Assembly: GCF_050434145.1 (NCBI RefSeq)
Contig: NZ_JBNPVX010000052.1
Span: forward strand, 1-12,722
DNA: 12,722 nt
Direction: 5' to 3'
Origin: JAISST01 sp050434145
GTDB lineage: Bacteria; Fusobacteriota; Fusobacteriia; Fusobacteriales; Fusobacteriaceae
Shown here: in pieces, positions 6,332-12,722 of the stretch
Layout: the number at the start of each line of letters is the position of its first letter
Numbering within the stretch: position 1 is the stretch's first letter
The notes under the pieces: generated by a model
What the model was told of the DNA's origin: nothing
What the model saw: only the letters and a program-made list of their open reading frames with translations
Databases searched by the model: none
Translations under genes and position numbers: made by a program

Positions 6332-7195
6332 TTAAATATTAACTATTTGCTGTATATTAGTCTTAGCATAATTAGTTTGACTTAATACGATAAAACCTAA
6401 TTTTTTATAAAGATGAAAAGCAGTGCAATTATCACTATTTACTTCTAGTGTACAACTACTATCTATTTTATTTAATAATTGCAAAAGCATTTCCTTTCCG
6501 TATCCTTTTCCTCTGTAAGATTCACTTATTACAAACCCAGATAGAAAAGTTGTGTGTTTTTCTTCTGTGAGAACAGCCATTCCTATCTGAATATTATGTA
6601 GAAAAGCACCATAAATTACTTTATTGGGTGCATTCATTGATATTTCAATATAATGTTTTGCATTTTCTAAATCTCCACCAAAAGCTTCTACAGAAAGTTT
6701 CAATGTGGACTCGACATCTTCCTGTGCCAGAGGTTTTATCAATAAATTATTTACAATAAACTCTTGTACTTTTTTATGTAAAACCATTGTATATTCTGAA
6801 AAGTCATGTTCCATCTCCCATTTTTCAATGACTTTTTTAGCCAAATCACTTTTTTCATCATACACAAACAAAATCTTTTCCACTGTAGAAAAATTTTTCA
6901 ATTCTTTTATCATCTCACATATAAGTTGCTTAAACACCCCTTTTAATTGCCAACTTGGATTTACATACCCCATTAATTCAACTTCATTATTCTGAGGTGC
7001 AAATAAATTCAAAACTCCTATTAACTGCTCTTCATCATATGCCAAGTAAAAAGCATGTAATTCTTGAGTAAAATTAAGTTCACTAGAAACCATTATATTT
7101 CTATAATTATCTTCTATTTGGCAGACTTTCTCTAATTCATTCATCTGTTGTTTCTGTTTTTCTGTTAATCTCAATTCTTTTACTATTTTTATCAC
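6332..7195 (-). CDS. Tandem GNAT-family N-acetyltransferase
   Basis: Two GNAT domains in one 287-aa protein; substrate unknown. The C-terminal domain (about 150-287) looks active: the acetyl-CoA-binding RGKGYG (228-233, R-x-x-G-x-G) and the following AFHLYKKLGF (259-268) are typical. The N-terminal half (about 1-140) has the GNAT order of strands (AYDEEQLIGVLNLF at 52-65) but a degenerate pyrophosphate loop (QLKGVF, 83-88), so it probably does not bind acetyl-CoA well. The start codon is a GTG at 7195 with AAGGA 7 nt upstream; an overlapping ATG is out of frame. It stands alone between two terminators, with no functional link to its neighbours that I can see. Small molecules, peptides or protein N-termini are all possible acceptors. 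Confidence 0.85.
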   Translation of the reverse strand: MIKIVKELRLTEKQKQQMNELEKVCQIEDNYRNIMVSSELNFTQELHAFYLAYDEEQLIGVLNLFAPQNNEVELMGYVNPSWQLKGVFKQLICEMIKELKNFSTVEKILFVYDEKSDLAKKVIEKWEMEHDFSEYTMVLHKKVQEFIVNNLLIKPLAQEDVESTLKLSVEAFGGDLENAKHYIEISMNAPNKVIYGAFLHNIQIGMAVLTEEKHTTFLSGFVISESYRGKGYGKEMLLQLLNKIDSSCTLEVNSDNCTAFHLYKKLGFIVLSQTNYAKTNIQQIVNI

Positions 7196-7236
7196 ATTAA
7201 TTTCCTTGGTTTTTGATTTTACTTATCTAAAAATAA

Positions 7237-7268
7237 AAAGTTATGTCCCTTATAAAAAACATAACTTT
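7237..7268 (-). terminator. Intrinsic terminator of the threonine dehydratase gene
   Basis: Perfect 10-bp inverted repeat AAAGTTATGT (7237-7246) / ACATAACTTT (7259-7268) with a 12-nt loop. On the minus strand the stem lies 10 nt after the dehydratase stop and is followed by TTTTTATTTTT, the standard intrinsic terminator arrangement. It separates this gene from the downstream GNAT gene. Confidence 0.72.
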
Positions 7269-7278
7269 ATTAATCAAT

Positions 7279-8481
7279 CTATATTATAGTGTAACCAGCT
7301 TCTTTTATTTTTCTCCAAATAAGCTTTTTATGGTCATTATCAGAACATTCAAGGACTAATGTCATCTCTTGCATATTTATTTCTAATTCTGCATTGTACA
7401 TGCTTTGAGTTATAAATAAAATATTAGCTTTATGTTCTGTTATTAATTTTAATAGCTTTTCAGTTTCTCCATACCTGTCTTGGACAACTACTTTGAATTC
7501 AAATCTTCTTCCTTGATTTAATAAAGAACGATTTACTATTCTGTCTATCAAAGTGATATCAATATTTCCACCAGAGATAATTATACACACTTTCTTGTTG
7601 GTACAATCTATTTTGTCAGCTAATACTGCAGCCAGTGGAGTTGCACCTGCACCTTCAGCCAAATTTTTGCCTTTTTCCAATAGAAAAACAATTGCATCAG
7701 CTATCTCGTCTTCACTGACTGTAACAATATCATCTACGTATTTACTCGCTAAATCAAATGTAATCTTACCAGGAGTGCGAACATTGATTCCATCGGCTAT
7801 ACTTATATTGGGACCAACAGTGATTATTTTTTTCTTCTCAACAGATTCTTTCATTGAAGATACATTTTCTGTTTCGACTCCTATTACTTTAATGTTAGGA
7901 TTGATTTCTTTGGCAGCTACTGCAACACCTGAGATAAGCCCGCCACCACCAATAGGAACTATTATCATGTCAAAATCAGCCACATCTTCTAAGATTTCTA
8001 GAGCGATAGTTCCTTGACCTGCGATAACATATTCGTCATCAAATGGATGTAAAAAGATAGCTCCAGATTCTTTTTGTAATTCACATGCTTTTTCAAATGC
8101 ATCATCATATGCTGCACCATGTAACACAACATTACCACCATACCCCTTCGTAGCAGAAATTTTGGCAATAGGTGTAGTCTCTGGCATAACAATAGTGGAA
8201 TGTATTCCTTGTGCTGTTGCTCCCAGAGCAACACCTTGGGCATGATTTCCTGCAGAAGAAGCGATCACACCTTTACTTTTTTCTTCATCAGTGAGATTGG
8301 CTATTTTATTAATAGCTCCTCTTATTTTAAAGGAACCTGTTTTTTGTAAATTTTCATATTTGAAATATACGATACCACCTACCTGTTTTCCAAGTGATGG
8401 AGACTCAATTAATGGAGTTTTCTTTACTATTCCATCTATAGTTTTTCTTGCTTCCTCTATTAATTTAAGATTTACAGCCAT
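7279..8481 (-). CDS. ilvA: Threonine dehydratase (threonine ammonia-lyase), PLP-dependent, with ACT domain
   Basis: Cytoplasmic PLP enzyme converting L-threonine to 2-oxobutyrate and ammonia; serine is a common second substrate. It is 400 aa, the family form with a single C-terminal ACT domain. Motifs: TGSFKIRGA (48-56) with the PLP-binding Lys52, SSAGNHAQG (75-83), the phosphate-binding GGGGLISG (178-185) and SGGN (303-306). The ACT domain spans about 328-400 and probably mediates allosteric control. This architecture is closer to catabolic TdcB-like enzymes than to the longer biosynthetic IlvA with its two regulatory modules, so the symbol tdcB would also be defensible. AAAGGAG, 8 nt before the ATG, supports the start. 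No ilv biosynthesis genes are near; a PAS/HTH regulator is divergent and a ferredoxin-linked 2-oxoacid oxidoreductase lies beyond it, which fits threonine fermentation (inference). Confidence 0.93.
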   Translation of the reverse strand: MAVNLKLIEEARKTIDGIVKKTPLIESPSLGKQVGGIVYFKYENLQKTGSFKIRGAINKIANLTDEEKSKGVIASSAGNHAQGVALGATAQGIHSTIVMPETTPIAKISATKGYGGNVVLHGAAYDDAFEKACELQKESGAIFLHPFDDEYVIAGQGTIALEILEDVADFDMIIVPIGGGGLISGVAVAAKEINPNIKVIGVETENVSSMKESVEKKKIITVGPNISIADGINVRTPGKITFDLASKYVDDIVTVSEDEIADAIVFLLEKGKNLAEGAGATPLAAVLADKIDCTNKKVCIIISGGNIDITLIDRIVNRSLLNQGRRFEFKVVVQDRYGETEKLLKLITEHKANILFITQSMYNAELEINMQEMTLVLECSDNDHKKLIWRKIKEAGYTII

Positions 8482-8769
8482 AAAAAATTCTCCTTTAAAA
8501 TTTTATATATTTATTTTATAAACAATTCACTATTTATTATAAAGTTTTAGATTTTCATCATAGCAAATCAATTTAAAAATACCATATTTCTTACAAAAAA
8601 ACAAGATTTTTCTTAATAAAATATTGATTTTTTAGTACTTTAGATGGATAGAAAATTAAAAAATATTTATTTATAAAAAAATTATCACTATAATAAAAAA
8701 AATATTGACTCTTGTGAAAAAGATTGTATAATCATATTTAAGAAAGTAAATTTTTAAAAGGAGTAACTG
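8482..8769. promoter_or_regulatory. Divergent control region between threonine dehydratase and the PAS/HTH regulator
   Basis: A 288-bp, extremely AT-rich gap with no visible gene. For the plus-strand regulator there is a good promoter: TTGACT (8705-8710), a 16-bp spacer and TATAAT (8727-8732), giving a leader of about 30 nt to the AAGGAG-preceded ATG. For the minus-strand dehydratase a TATAAT (8541-8536) exists but no well-spaced -35 box, so its promoter may need an activator or is simply weak. I found no strong palindrome that could be called an operator. Confidence 0.5.
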
Positions 8770-9438
8770 ATGTCAAAAATAGATAGTATATTTAAAAAAT
8801 ATGAGATAATATGTGAGTTTATTTCCAAATGTTTTGGAGAGAATGTAGAAGTTATACTTCATGATTTACGGGATATAGATCATTCAGGGATTAAAATATA
8901 TAATAATCATGTGAGTGGTCGTTCTGAAGGGGCACCTATGACACAATTTGGCATAAACTTATTGGAAAATAAAATTTATGAACGAGAAAAATTTGTAAAC
9001 AATTACAAAGGTATGACTGGGGGAAAGATACTTCGATCTTCGACTTTATTTATAAAAGATGATGATGAGAATTTAATTGGTATGCTCTGTGTAAATATAG
9101 ATATTACCAATTATATTGCAATGTCCAAAGAATTATCTAGTTTGGCATATTTTGGAATTGGAGAGGATAATTTCAAAAATGCAAATAAAATAGCAGATTT
9201 TCCTTCATCAGTCAAAGAAATGATTAGTCAGACAGTATCTGAATATGCTTCTAGTGCTGGATATAATATTCAAAGACTTACTAAAACAGAGAAAATAGAA
9301 ATAGTCAAAGCATTAAATGACAATGGATTATTTGATTTAAAAGGTGGACTTGCTCAAACGGCTGAGATGTTGAATATTTCTGAGCCAACACTATATAGAT
9401 ATCTTAATGAAATAAAAAAGCAAAACATGGGGAAATAA
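8770..9438 (+). CDS. YheO-like PAS / helix-turn-helix regulator (DauR type)
   Basis: Transcriptional regulator of 222 aa with the two-part layout of the YheO/DauR family. An N-terminal YheO-like PAS domain spans about 8-118, with VILHDL (28-33), GRSEGAPMT (50-58) and LRSSTLFIKDDDENLIGMLCVNID (in 88-111). A C-terminal HTH_22-type domain spans about 168-217, with the recognition region LAQTAEMLNISEPTLYRYLNEI (in 194-215). Members of this family sense small molecules and control amino-acid catabolic genes; DauR itself acts on D-arginine catabolism. Here the gene lies between a divergent threonine dehydratase and the downstream por operon, so it could control either or both, with threonine, serine or a 2-oxoacid as possible signal (inference). 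AAGGAG, 6 nt before the ATG, supports the start. Confidence 0.88.
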   Translation: MSKIDSIFKKYEIICEFISKCFGENVEVILHDLRDIDHSGIKIYNNHVSGRSEGAPMTQFGINLLENKIYEREKFVNNYKGMTGGKILRSSTLFIKDDDENLIGMLCVNIDITNYIAMSKELSSLAYFGIGEDNFKNANKIADFPSSVKEMISQTVSEYASSAGYNIQRLTKTEKIEIVKALNDNGLFDLKGGLAQTAEMLNISEPTLYRYLNEIKKQNMGK

Positions 9439-9642
9439 TCAAAAGTATTAATTAAAACTAACATTATTATTTTCTTATAATTTGAAAATGTACTGTTAAT
9501 AAAAAAGTTAGGTGGCTGGAAAATGTAAGTCACTCTCTATTACTTTTTTACAAGTACTTACTGACATTATTTGATCTTATTGAACTTGCAATAGAAGAAA
9601 TAGTATTGTAGTAGCTTAATACAAAATTTTTAGGAGGAAAAT
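9439..9642 (+). promoter_or_regulatory. Upstream region of the por operon with a weak promoter and a possible leader stem
   Basis: A 204-bp gap with no visible gene. One candidate promoter is TTGAAC (9580-9585), an 18-bp spacer and TATTGT (9604-9609), about 30 nt before the porG start. A separate TATAAT (9476-9481) lacks a good -35 box. A bulged stem is possible: AATGT (9522-9526) with ACATT (9564-9568) and AAGT (9527-9530) with ACTT (9556-9559), around a 25-nt loop. It may end the regulator transcript or be a leader structure, and it does not match any riboswitch I recognise. AGGAGG (9632-9637) is the porG ribosome binding site. Confidence 0.35.
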
Positions 9643-10218
9643 ATGAAAAATATCGTAGAAATCAGATGGCATGGCAGAGGAGGCCAAGGTACCAAAACAG
9701 CATCACTTCTTTTGGCAGATTCTGCATTTAGTGCTGGAATGTTTGTCCAAGGATTTCCAGAATATGGCCCAGAGAGGATGGGAGCGCCAATTACAGCTTA
9801 CAATCGTCTTTCAAATGAACGAATAAGAGTTCATTCTAATATACACGAACCTTTATTCGTAGTCGTAGTAGATGAAACATTACTCCAATGTGTTGATGTC
9901 ACTAGGGGATTAAAAAAGGAAGGAGCAATAATAATTAATAGTGCAAAAGCTCCATCTGAACTAAGACAATTCCTTAATGGATATGAAGGAAAGGTCTATA
10001 CATGTGATGCCAGAAAAATCTCAGAAGAATCTCTAGGAAAAAATTTCCCTAATACTCCCATGTTGGGAGCAGTGGTAAAAATATCTAAAGTTATCGAAGA
10101 AAAAACTTTTCTGGATTCTATGGAAGAGTCATTCAAGCATAAATTTGCTACAAAACAAGGAGTAATACAAGGTAACATGAATGCCCTAACTCGTTCTATG
10201 AAAGAGGTGAAAGAATAA
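9643..10218 (+). CDS. porG: Pyruvate/2-oxoacid:ferredoxin oxidoreductase, gamma subunit
   Basis: Gamma (catalytic gamma domain) subunit of a four-subunit 2-oxoacid:ferredoxin oxidoreductase that turns a 2-oxoacid plus CoA into acyl-CoA, CO2 and reduced ferredoxin. It is 191 aa, usual for the free subunit. The family signature GRGGQGTKTASLLLA (11-25) is followed by FPEYGPERMGAPI (38-50), both in the region that meets CoA and the other subunits. It is the first gene of the operon, and its TAA overlaps the porD ATG by one base (TAATG), so translation is coupled. The gamma-delta-alpha-beta order is that of Thermotoga/Pyrococcus-type pyruvate oxidoreductases. Substrate choice (pyruvate, 2-oxobutyrate or branched 2-oxoacids) cannot be settled from this subunit. 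Confidence 0.93.
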   Translation: MKNIVEIRWHGRGGQGTKTASLLLADSAFSAGMFVQGFPEYGPERMGAPITAYNRLSNERIRVHSNIHEPLFVVVVDETLLQCVDVTRGLKKEGAIIINSAKAPSELRQFLNGYEGKVYTCDARKISEESLGKNFPNTPMLGAVVKISKVIEEKTFLDSMEESFKHKFATKQGVIQGNMNALTRSMKEVKE

Positions 10219-10517
10219 TGAAAAATAAGAATGGAAAGATTATTGATGAAACTATTAGTTGGAAAGACATCACTCCTGGTGGAATAATATATGAAGCTGG
10301 AAATTCTGTCAATTTCAATACAGGTGATTGGAGATCTGAAACTCCTATATTTATTGCTGAGAATTGTAAACAATGTCTCTTATGTGCTCCAGTATGCCCA
10401 GATTCTTCTATTCCAATAAAAGACAGTCAAAGATTAGATTTCGATTATGATCACTGTAAAGGCTGTGGAATATGTATGGAAGTATGCCCTTTTAATGCCA
10501 TAAAAATGGAAAAATAA
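10218..10517 (+). CDS. porD: Pyruvate/2-oxoacid:ferredoxin oxidoreductase, delta subunit (2x[4Fe-4S])
   Basis: Ferredoxin-like electron-transfer subunit of 99 aa that carries electrons from the catalytic core to soluble ferredoxin. Two complete Cx2Cx2Cx3CP cluster motifs are visible: Cys50, Cys53, Cys56, Cys60 and Cys80, Cys83, Cys86, Cys90. The N-terminal part has the family GGIIYEAGNS block (21-30) and a GDWRSETPIF segment (36-45) typical of PorD rather than of a free ferredoxin. It starts within the porG stop codon, with GAGGTGA (10204-10210) as ribosome binding site, and ends 22 nt before porA. Confidence 0.94.
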   Translation: MKNKNGKIIDETISWKDITPGGIIYEAGNSVNFNTGDWRSETPIFIAENCKQCLLCAPVCPDSSIPIKDSQRLDFDYDHCKGCGICMEVCPFNAIKMEK

Positions 10518-10539
10518 TAAGTTAGGGAGGAATATCACA

Positions 10540-11721
10540 ATGAATATAAAAGAAAGAATGTCATGCAATGAAGCTATTGCCACTGCCATGAAACAAATAA
10601 ATCCTGATGTATTACCTGCTTTTCCCATTACTCCATCTACTGAAATACCCCAATACTTTTCTCAATATGTAGCAGATGGATTAGTGGATACAGAATTCAT
10701 TCCTGTAGAATCAGAACATAGTGCTATGTCTGCAGCAATAGGTGCAGAAGCAGCTGGAGCTAGGACATTTACTGCTACATCATCATGTGGATTAGCTCTC
10801 ATGTGGGAAATGCTGTATGTAGCATCCTCTTCTCGATTACCAATAGTTCTTGCTTGTGTAAATAGAGCACTTACAGGACCTATCAACATCAATGCAGATC
10901 ATAGTGACTCTATGGGGGCAAGAGATACTGGTTGGATTCAAATATACAGTGAAACTAATCAAGAAGCTTATGATAACTTTATCCAAGCTGTGAGAATAGG
11001 TGAACACCCTGATGTACAATTACCTGTAATGGTATGCCAAGATGGATTTATAACAAGTCATGCTGTTGAAAATATCGAATTATTAGAAGATAAGGATATA
11101 AAAGATTTTGTAGGTGAATTTGCTCCAGAAGATTATTTGTTAAATGTGCAAAGGCCTATAGCACATGGCCCATATGATATAGAAAAATATTATATGGAGC
11201 ATAAAAGACTTCAGGCACAAGGTATGATTAATGCCAAAAAAGTTATATTAGATATTGCAAAAGAATTTGAAAAAATATCTGGAAGAAAATATGAACTATT
11301 TGAAGAGTATAGACTGGAAGATGCCGAAGCTGCTCTAGTTATTATAAACTCTACTGCTGGTACTGCCAAAGAAGTAGTAGATCAAATGAGAAATGAAGGT
11401 AAAAAAGTTGGACTCTTGAAAATAAGAGTATTTAGACCTTTCCCTATGGAAGAAATAGCTAATGCTATGAAAGACATTAAAATAATCGCTGTAATGGACA
11501 AAGCTGAAAGTTTTTCTGCATGCGGAGGACCATTATTTGCAGAAGTAAGATCAGCATTATACGATTTAGATTCTAACCCTAAGATTGTTAATTATATTTA
11601 TGGTTTAGGTGGAAGAGATGTCACTGTTGACCATATTAGGTCTGTATATGAAACTATTTTGGGAGAAAAAGATTCCAAAGAAAAATTAGATACTTACAGA
11701 TATCTTGGAGTAAGAGAATAG
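10540..11721 (+). CDS. porA: Pyruvate/2-oxoacid:ferredoxin oxidoreductase, alpha subunit
   Basis: Alpha subunit (393 aa, normal length), supplying the pyrimidine-side domain of the thiamine diphosphate site and a C-terminal transketolase-like domain. Signature blocks are FPITPSTEI (28-36), ESEHSAMSAAIGAEAAGART (57-76), TSSCGLALMWEM (80-91), the VNRALTGPININADHSD region (107-123) and MVCQDGF (164-170). By analogy with pyruvate:ferredoxin oxidoreductase, the Thr in PITPS and the Arg in VNRA hold the 2-oxoacid carboxylate; both are present. That favours pyruvate or a short 2-oxoacid such as 2-oxobutyrate over an aromatic one, but is not decisive. GGGAGG lies 10 nt upstream of the ATG. porB follows after 9 nt. 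Confidence 0.94.
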   Translation: MNIKERMSCNEAIATAMKQINPDVLPAFPITPSTEIPQYFSQYVADGLVDTEFIPVESEHSAMSAAIGAEAAGARTFTATSSCGLALMWEMLYVASSSRLPIVLACVNRALTGPININADHSDSMGARDTGWIQIYSETNQEAYDNFIQAVRIGEHPDVQLPVMVCQDGFITSHAVENIELLEDKDIKDFVGEFAPEDYLLNVQRPIAHGPYDIEKYYMEHKRLQAQGMINAKKVILDIAKEFEKISGRKYELFEEYRLEDAEAALVIINSTAGTAKEVVDQMRNEGKKVGLLKIRVFRPFPMEEIANAMKDIKIIAVMDKAESFSACGGPLFAEVRSALYDLDSNPKIVNYIYGLGGRDVTVDHIRSVYETILGEKDSKEKLDTYRYLGVRE

Positions 11722-11730
11722 GAGGAAAAG

Positions 11731-12669
11731 ATGGCATATAATTTTAAAGAATTTGTTAATAGACCAGAAAGATTTATGGGTGGACACAGAATGTGTGCTG
11801 GTTGTGGTGCACCTGTTGCTGTAAGAAATGTCCTAAGAGCTGTAAAGCCAGAAGATCATGCAGTAATATGCAATGCTACTGGTTGTTTAGAAGTATCATC
11901 TTTTCTATATCCTTACACAGCCTGGAAAGATTCTTTCATACATTCTGCTTTCGAAAATGCGGGAGCTACACTAAGTGGAGTAGAAGGTGCATATAAAGCT
12001 CTCAGAAGAAAAGGAAAGATTAAAGATAGTTATAAGTTTATTGCATTTGGTGGTGATGGAGGGACTTATGATATAGGATTTCAATCACTTTCTGGTGCAA
12101 TGGAAAGAGGTCATGATATGGTATATGTATGCTATGATAATGGAGCATATATGAATACTGGGATACAACGTTCCTCTGCTACCCCACATTTTGCAGATAC
12201 TACTACTACTCCTATTGGTGAAGATAGTATAGGAAAAATACAGACTTCTAAAGATTTGACTTCTATAATTGCAGATCACAATGTTGCATATGTAGCACAA
12301 ACTACATTTATTGGCAATATGAAAGATCTAGCTGAAAAAGCTGAAAAAGCAATATATACAAAAGGAGCAGCTTTTTTGAATGTTCTAGCTCCTTGTCCTC
12401 GTGGTTGGAGATATGAAACTAAAGACATGATGAAAATGTGCAAATTAGCAGTAGAAACTTGTTATTGGCCATTATTTGAAGTAATAAATGGGGAATGGAA
12501 GCTATCTTATAGACCTAAAAATAAATTGCCTATTACAGAGTTCTTAAAAGAACAAGGAAGATTTAGTCATTTGTTTAAAAAAGGAAACGAGCACTTTTTA
12601 CAACAATTTCAAGATGAAGTAGATCAAAAGTGGGAAAAGCTATTAAAAAAATGTGGAGAAGCAATATAA
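11731..12669 (+). CDS. porB: Pyruvate/2-oxoacid:ferredoxin oxidoreductase, beta subunit (TPP-binding)
   Basis: Beta subunit, 312 aa, holding thiamine diphosphate and the proximal [4Fe-4S] cluster. Cluster cysteines by comparison with pyruvate:ferredoxin oxidoreductase are Cys22 and Cys25 (CAGC), Cys52 (NATGC) and Cys222 (APCPRGW). The Mg/TPP-binding motif is GDGGTYDIG (108-116) followed by YDNGAYMNTG (135-144). AGGAGG is a few bases upstream of the ATG and the porA stop overlaps this site region, so all four por genes read as one operon. Its end is only 53 bp from the window edge. That 53-bp tail is almost pure A/T with a T-run at about 12702-12711 and no GC-containing stem, so a terminator cannot be called. 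Confidence 0.94.
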   Translation: MAYNFKEFVNRPERFMGGHRMCAGCGAPVAVRNVLRAVKPEDHAVICNATGCLEVSSFLYPYTAWKDSFIHSAFENAGATLSGVEGAYKALRRKGKIKDSYKFIAFGGDGGTYDIGFQSLSGAMERGHDMVYVCYDNGAYMNTGIQRSSATPHFADTTTTPIGEDSIGKIQTSKDLTSIIADHNVAYVAQTTFIGNMKDLAEKAEKAIYTKGAAFLNVLAPCPRGWRYETKDMMKMCKLAVETCYWPLFEVINGEWKLSYRPKNKLPITEFLKEQGRFSHLFKKGNEHFLQQFQDEVDQKWEKLLKKCGEAI

Positions 12670-12722
12670 CATCATACTTTATATTTTATCTTAAATTTAT
12701 TATATTTTTTTAAAATTCGTAC

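Noticed and set aside
7286..7296. TAGTGTAACC near the dehydratase stop resembles the hutG operator half-site
   Set aside because: Single half-site without its partner, within coding sequence for the conserved C-terminal residues; best read as chance.
7553..8017. Long open frame (154 codons) antisense to the threonine dehydratase gene
   Set aside because: It lies wholly within a clearly real PLP enzyme gene on the other strand, has no recognisable domain and is expected from codon bias.
1..12722. Defence system, mobile element, CRISPR array or tRNA
   Set aside because: No tandem direct repeats with spacers, transposase or integrase motifs, cloverleaf sequences or defence-type domains were seen; the TetR and GNAT genes alone are not evidence for one.

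Overview
The window is very AT-rich (by eye about 30% G+C). It has strong AGGAGG-type ribosome binding sites, AGA/ATA-rich codon use and several strictly anaerobic enzymes: [FeFe]-hydrogenase maturases and a four-subunit ferredoxin-linked 2-oxoacid oxidoreductase. This points to an anaerobic, amino-acid-fermenting, low-GC bacterium. Clostridia (Peptostreptococcaceae/Tissierellia-like) fits best and Fusobacteria is the main alternative. This is inferred from gene content, not from a marker gene. All 13 protein genes look intact. I see no rRNA, tRNA, CRISPR array, insertion sequence or phage gene.

Layout. (1) 180-2442, plus strand: hydE and hydF overlap by 17 nt and encode two of the three [FeFe]-hydrogenase H-cluster maturases; hydG is not in the window. 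(2) 5238-2455, minus strand: a histidine-utilisation remnant operon, hutG (formimidoylglutamase) - gltS (Na+/glutamate symporter) - hutD. It converges on hydF with only 12 nt between the genes. (3) 5478-6161, plus strand: a TetR-family regulator divergent from hutG. The gap between them holds a good sigma-A-type promoter for hutG, with two interlocked 15-bp palindromes (GTAAC-N5-GTTAC and GTTAC-N5-GTAAC) just downstream of its -10 box, placed as expected for a repressor operator. (4) 7195-6332, minus strand: a tandem-GNAT acetyltransferase, separated from tetR by a probable bidirectional terminator. (5) 8481-7279, minus strand: a catabolic-type threonine dehydratase with an ACT domain and its own terminator. 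(6) 8770-9438, plus strand: a YheO-like PAS/HTH (DauR-type) regulator divergent from the dehydratase. (7) 9643-12669, plus strand: porG-porD-porA-porB, a tightly packed operon for a pyruvate/2-oxoacid:ferredoxin oxidoreductase.

How it may fit together (inference). Histidine breakdown ends at HutG, which gives glutamate plus formamide, while GltS brings in glutamate. Threonine dehydratase makes 2-oxobutyrate plus ammonia. The neighbouring Por complex could oxidise pyruvate or 2-oxobutyrate to acetyl- or propionyl-CoA, CO2 and reduced ferredoxin. Reduced ferredoxin can be reoxidised by an [FeFe] hydrogenase, which needs HydE and HydF. The window therefore reads as an amino-acid fermentation neighbourhood of several separately controlled transcription units. 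I found no clearly undescribed system. The points most worth a second look are the hutG operator, a Cys at a normally metal-bridging Asp position in HutG, the hutG-gltS-hutD grouping, and the threonine dehydratase / PAS regulator / Por neighbourhood.
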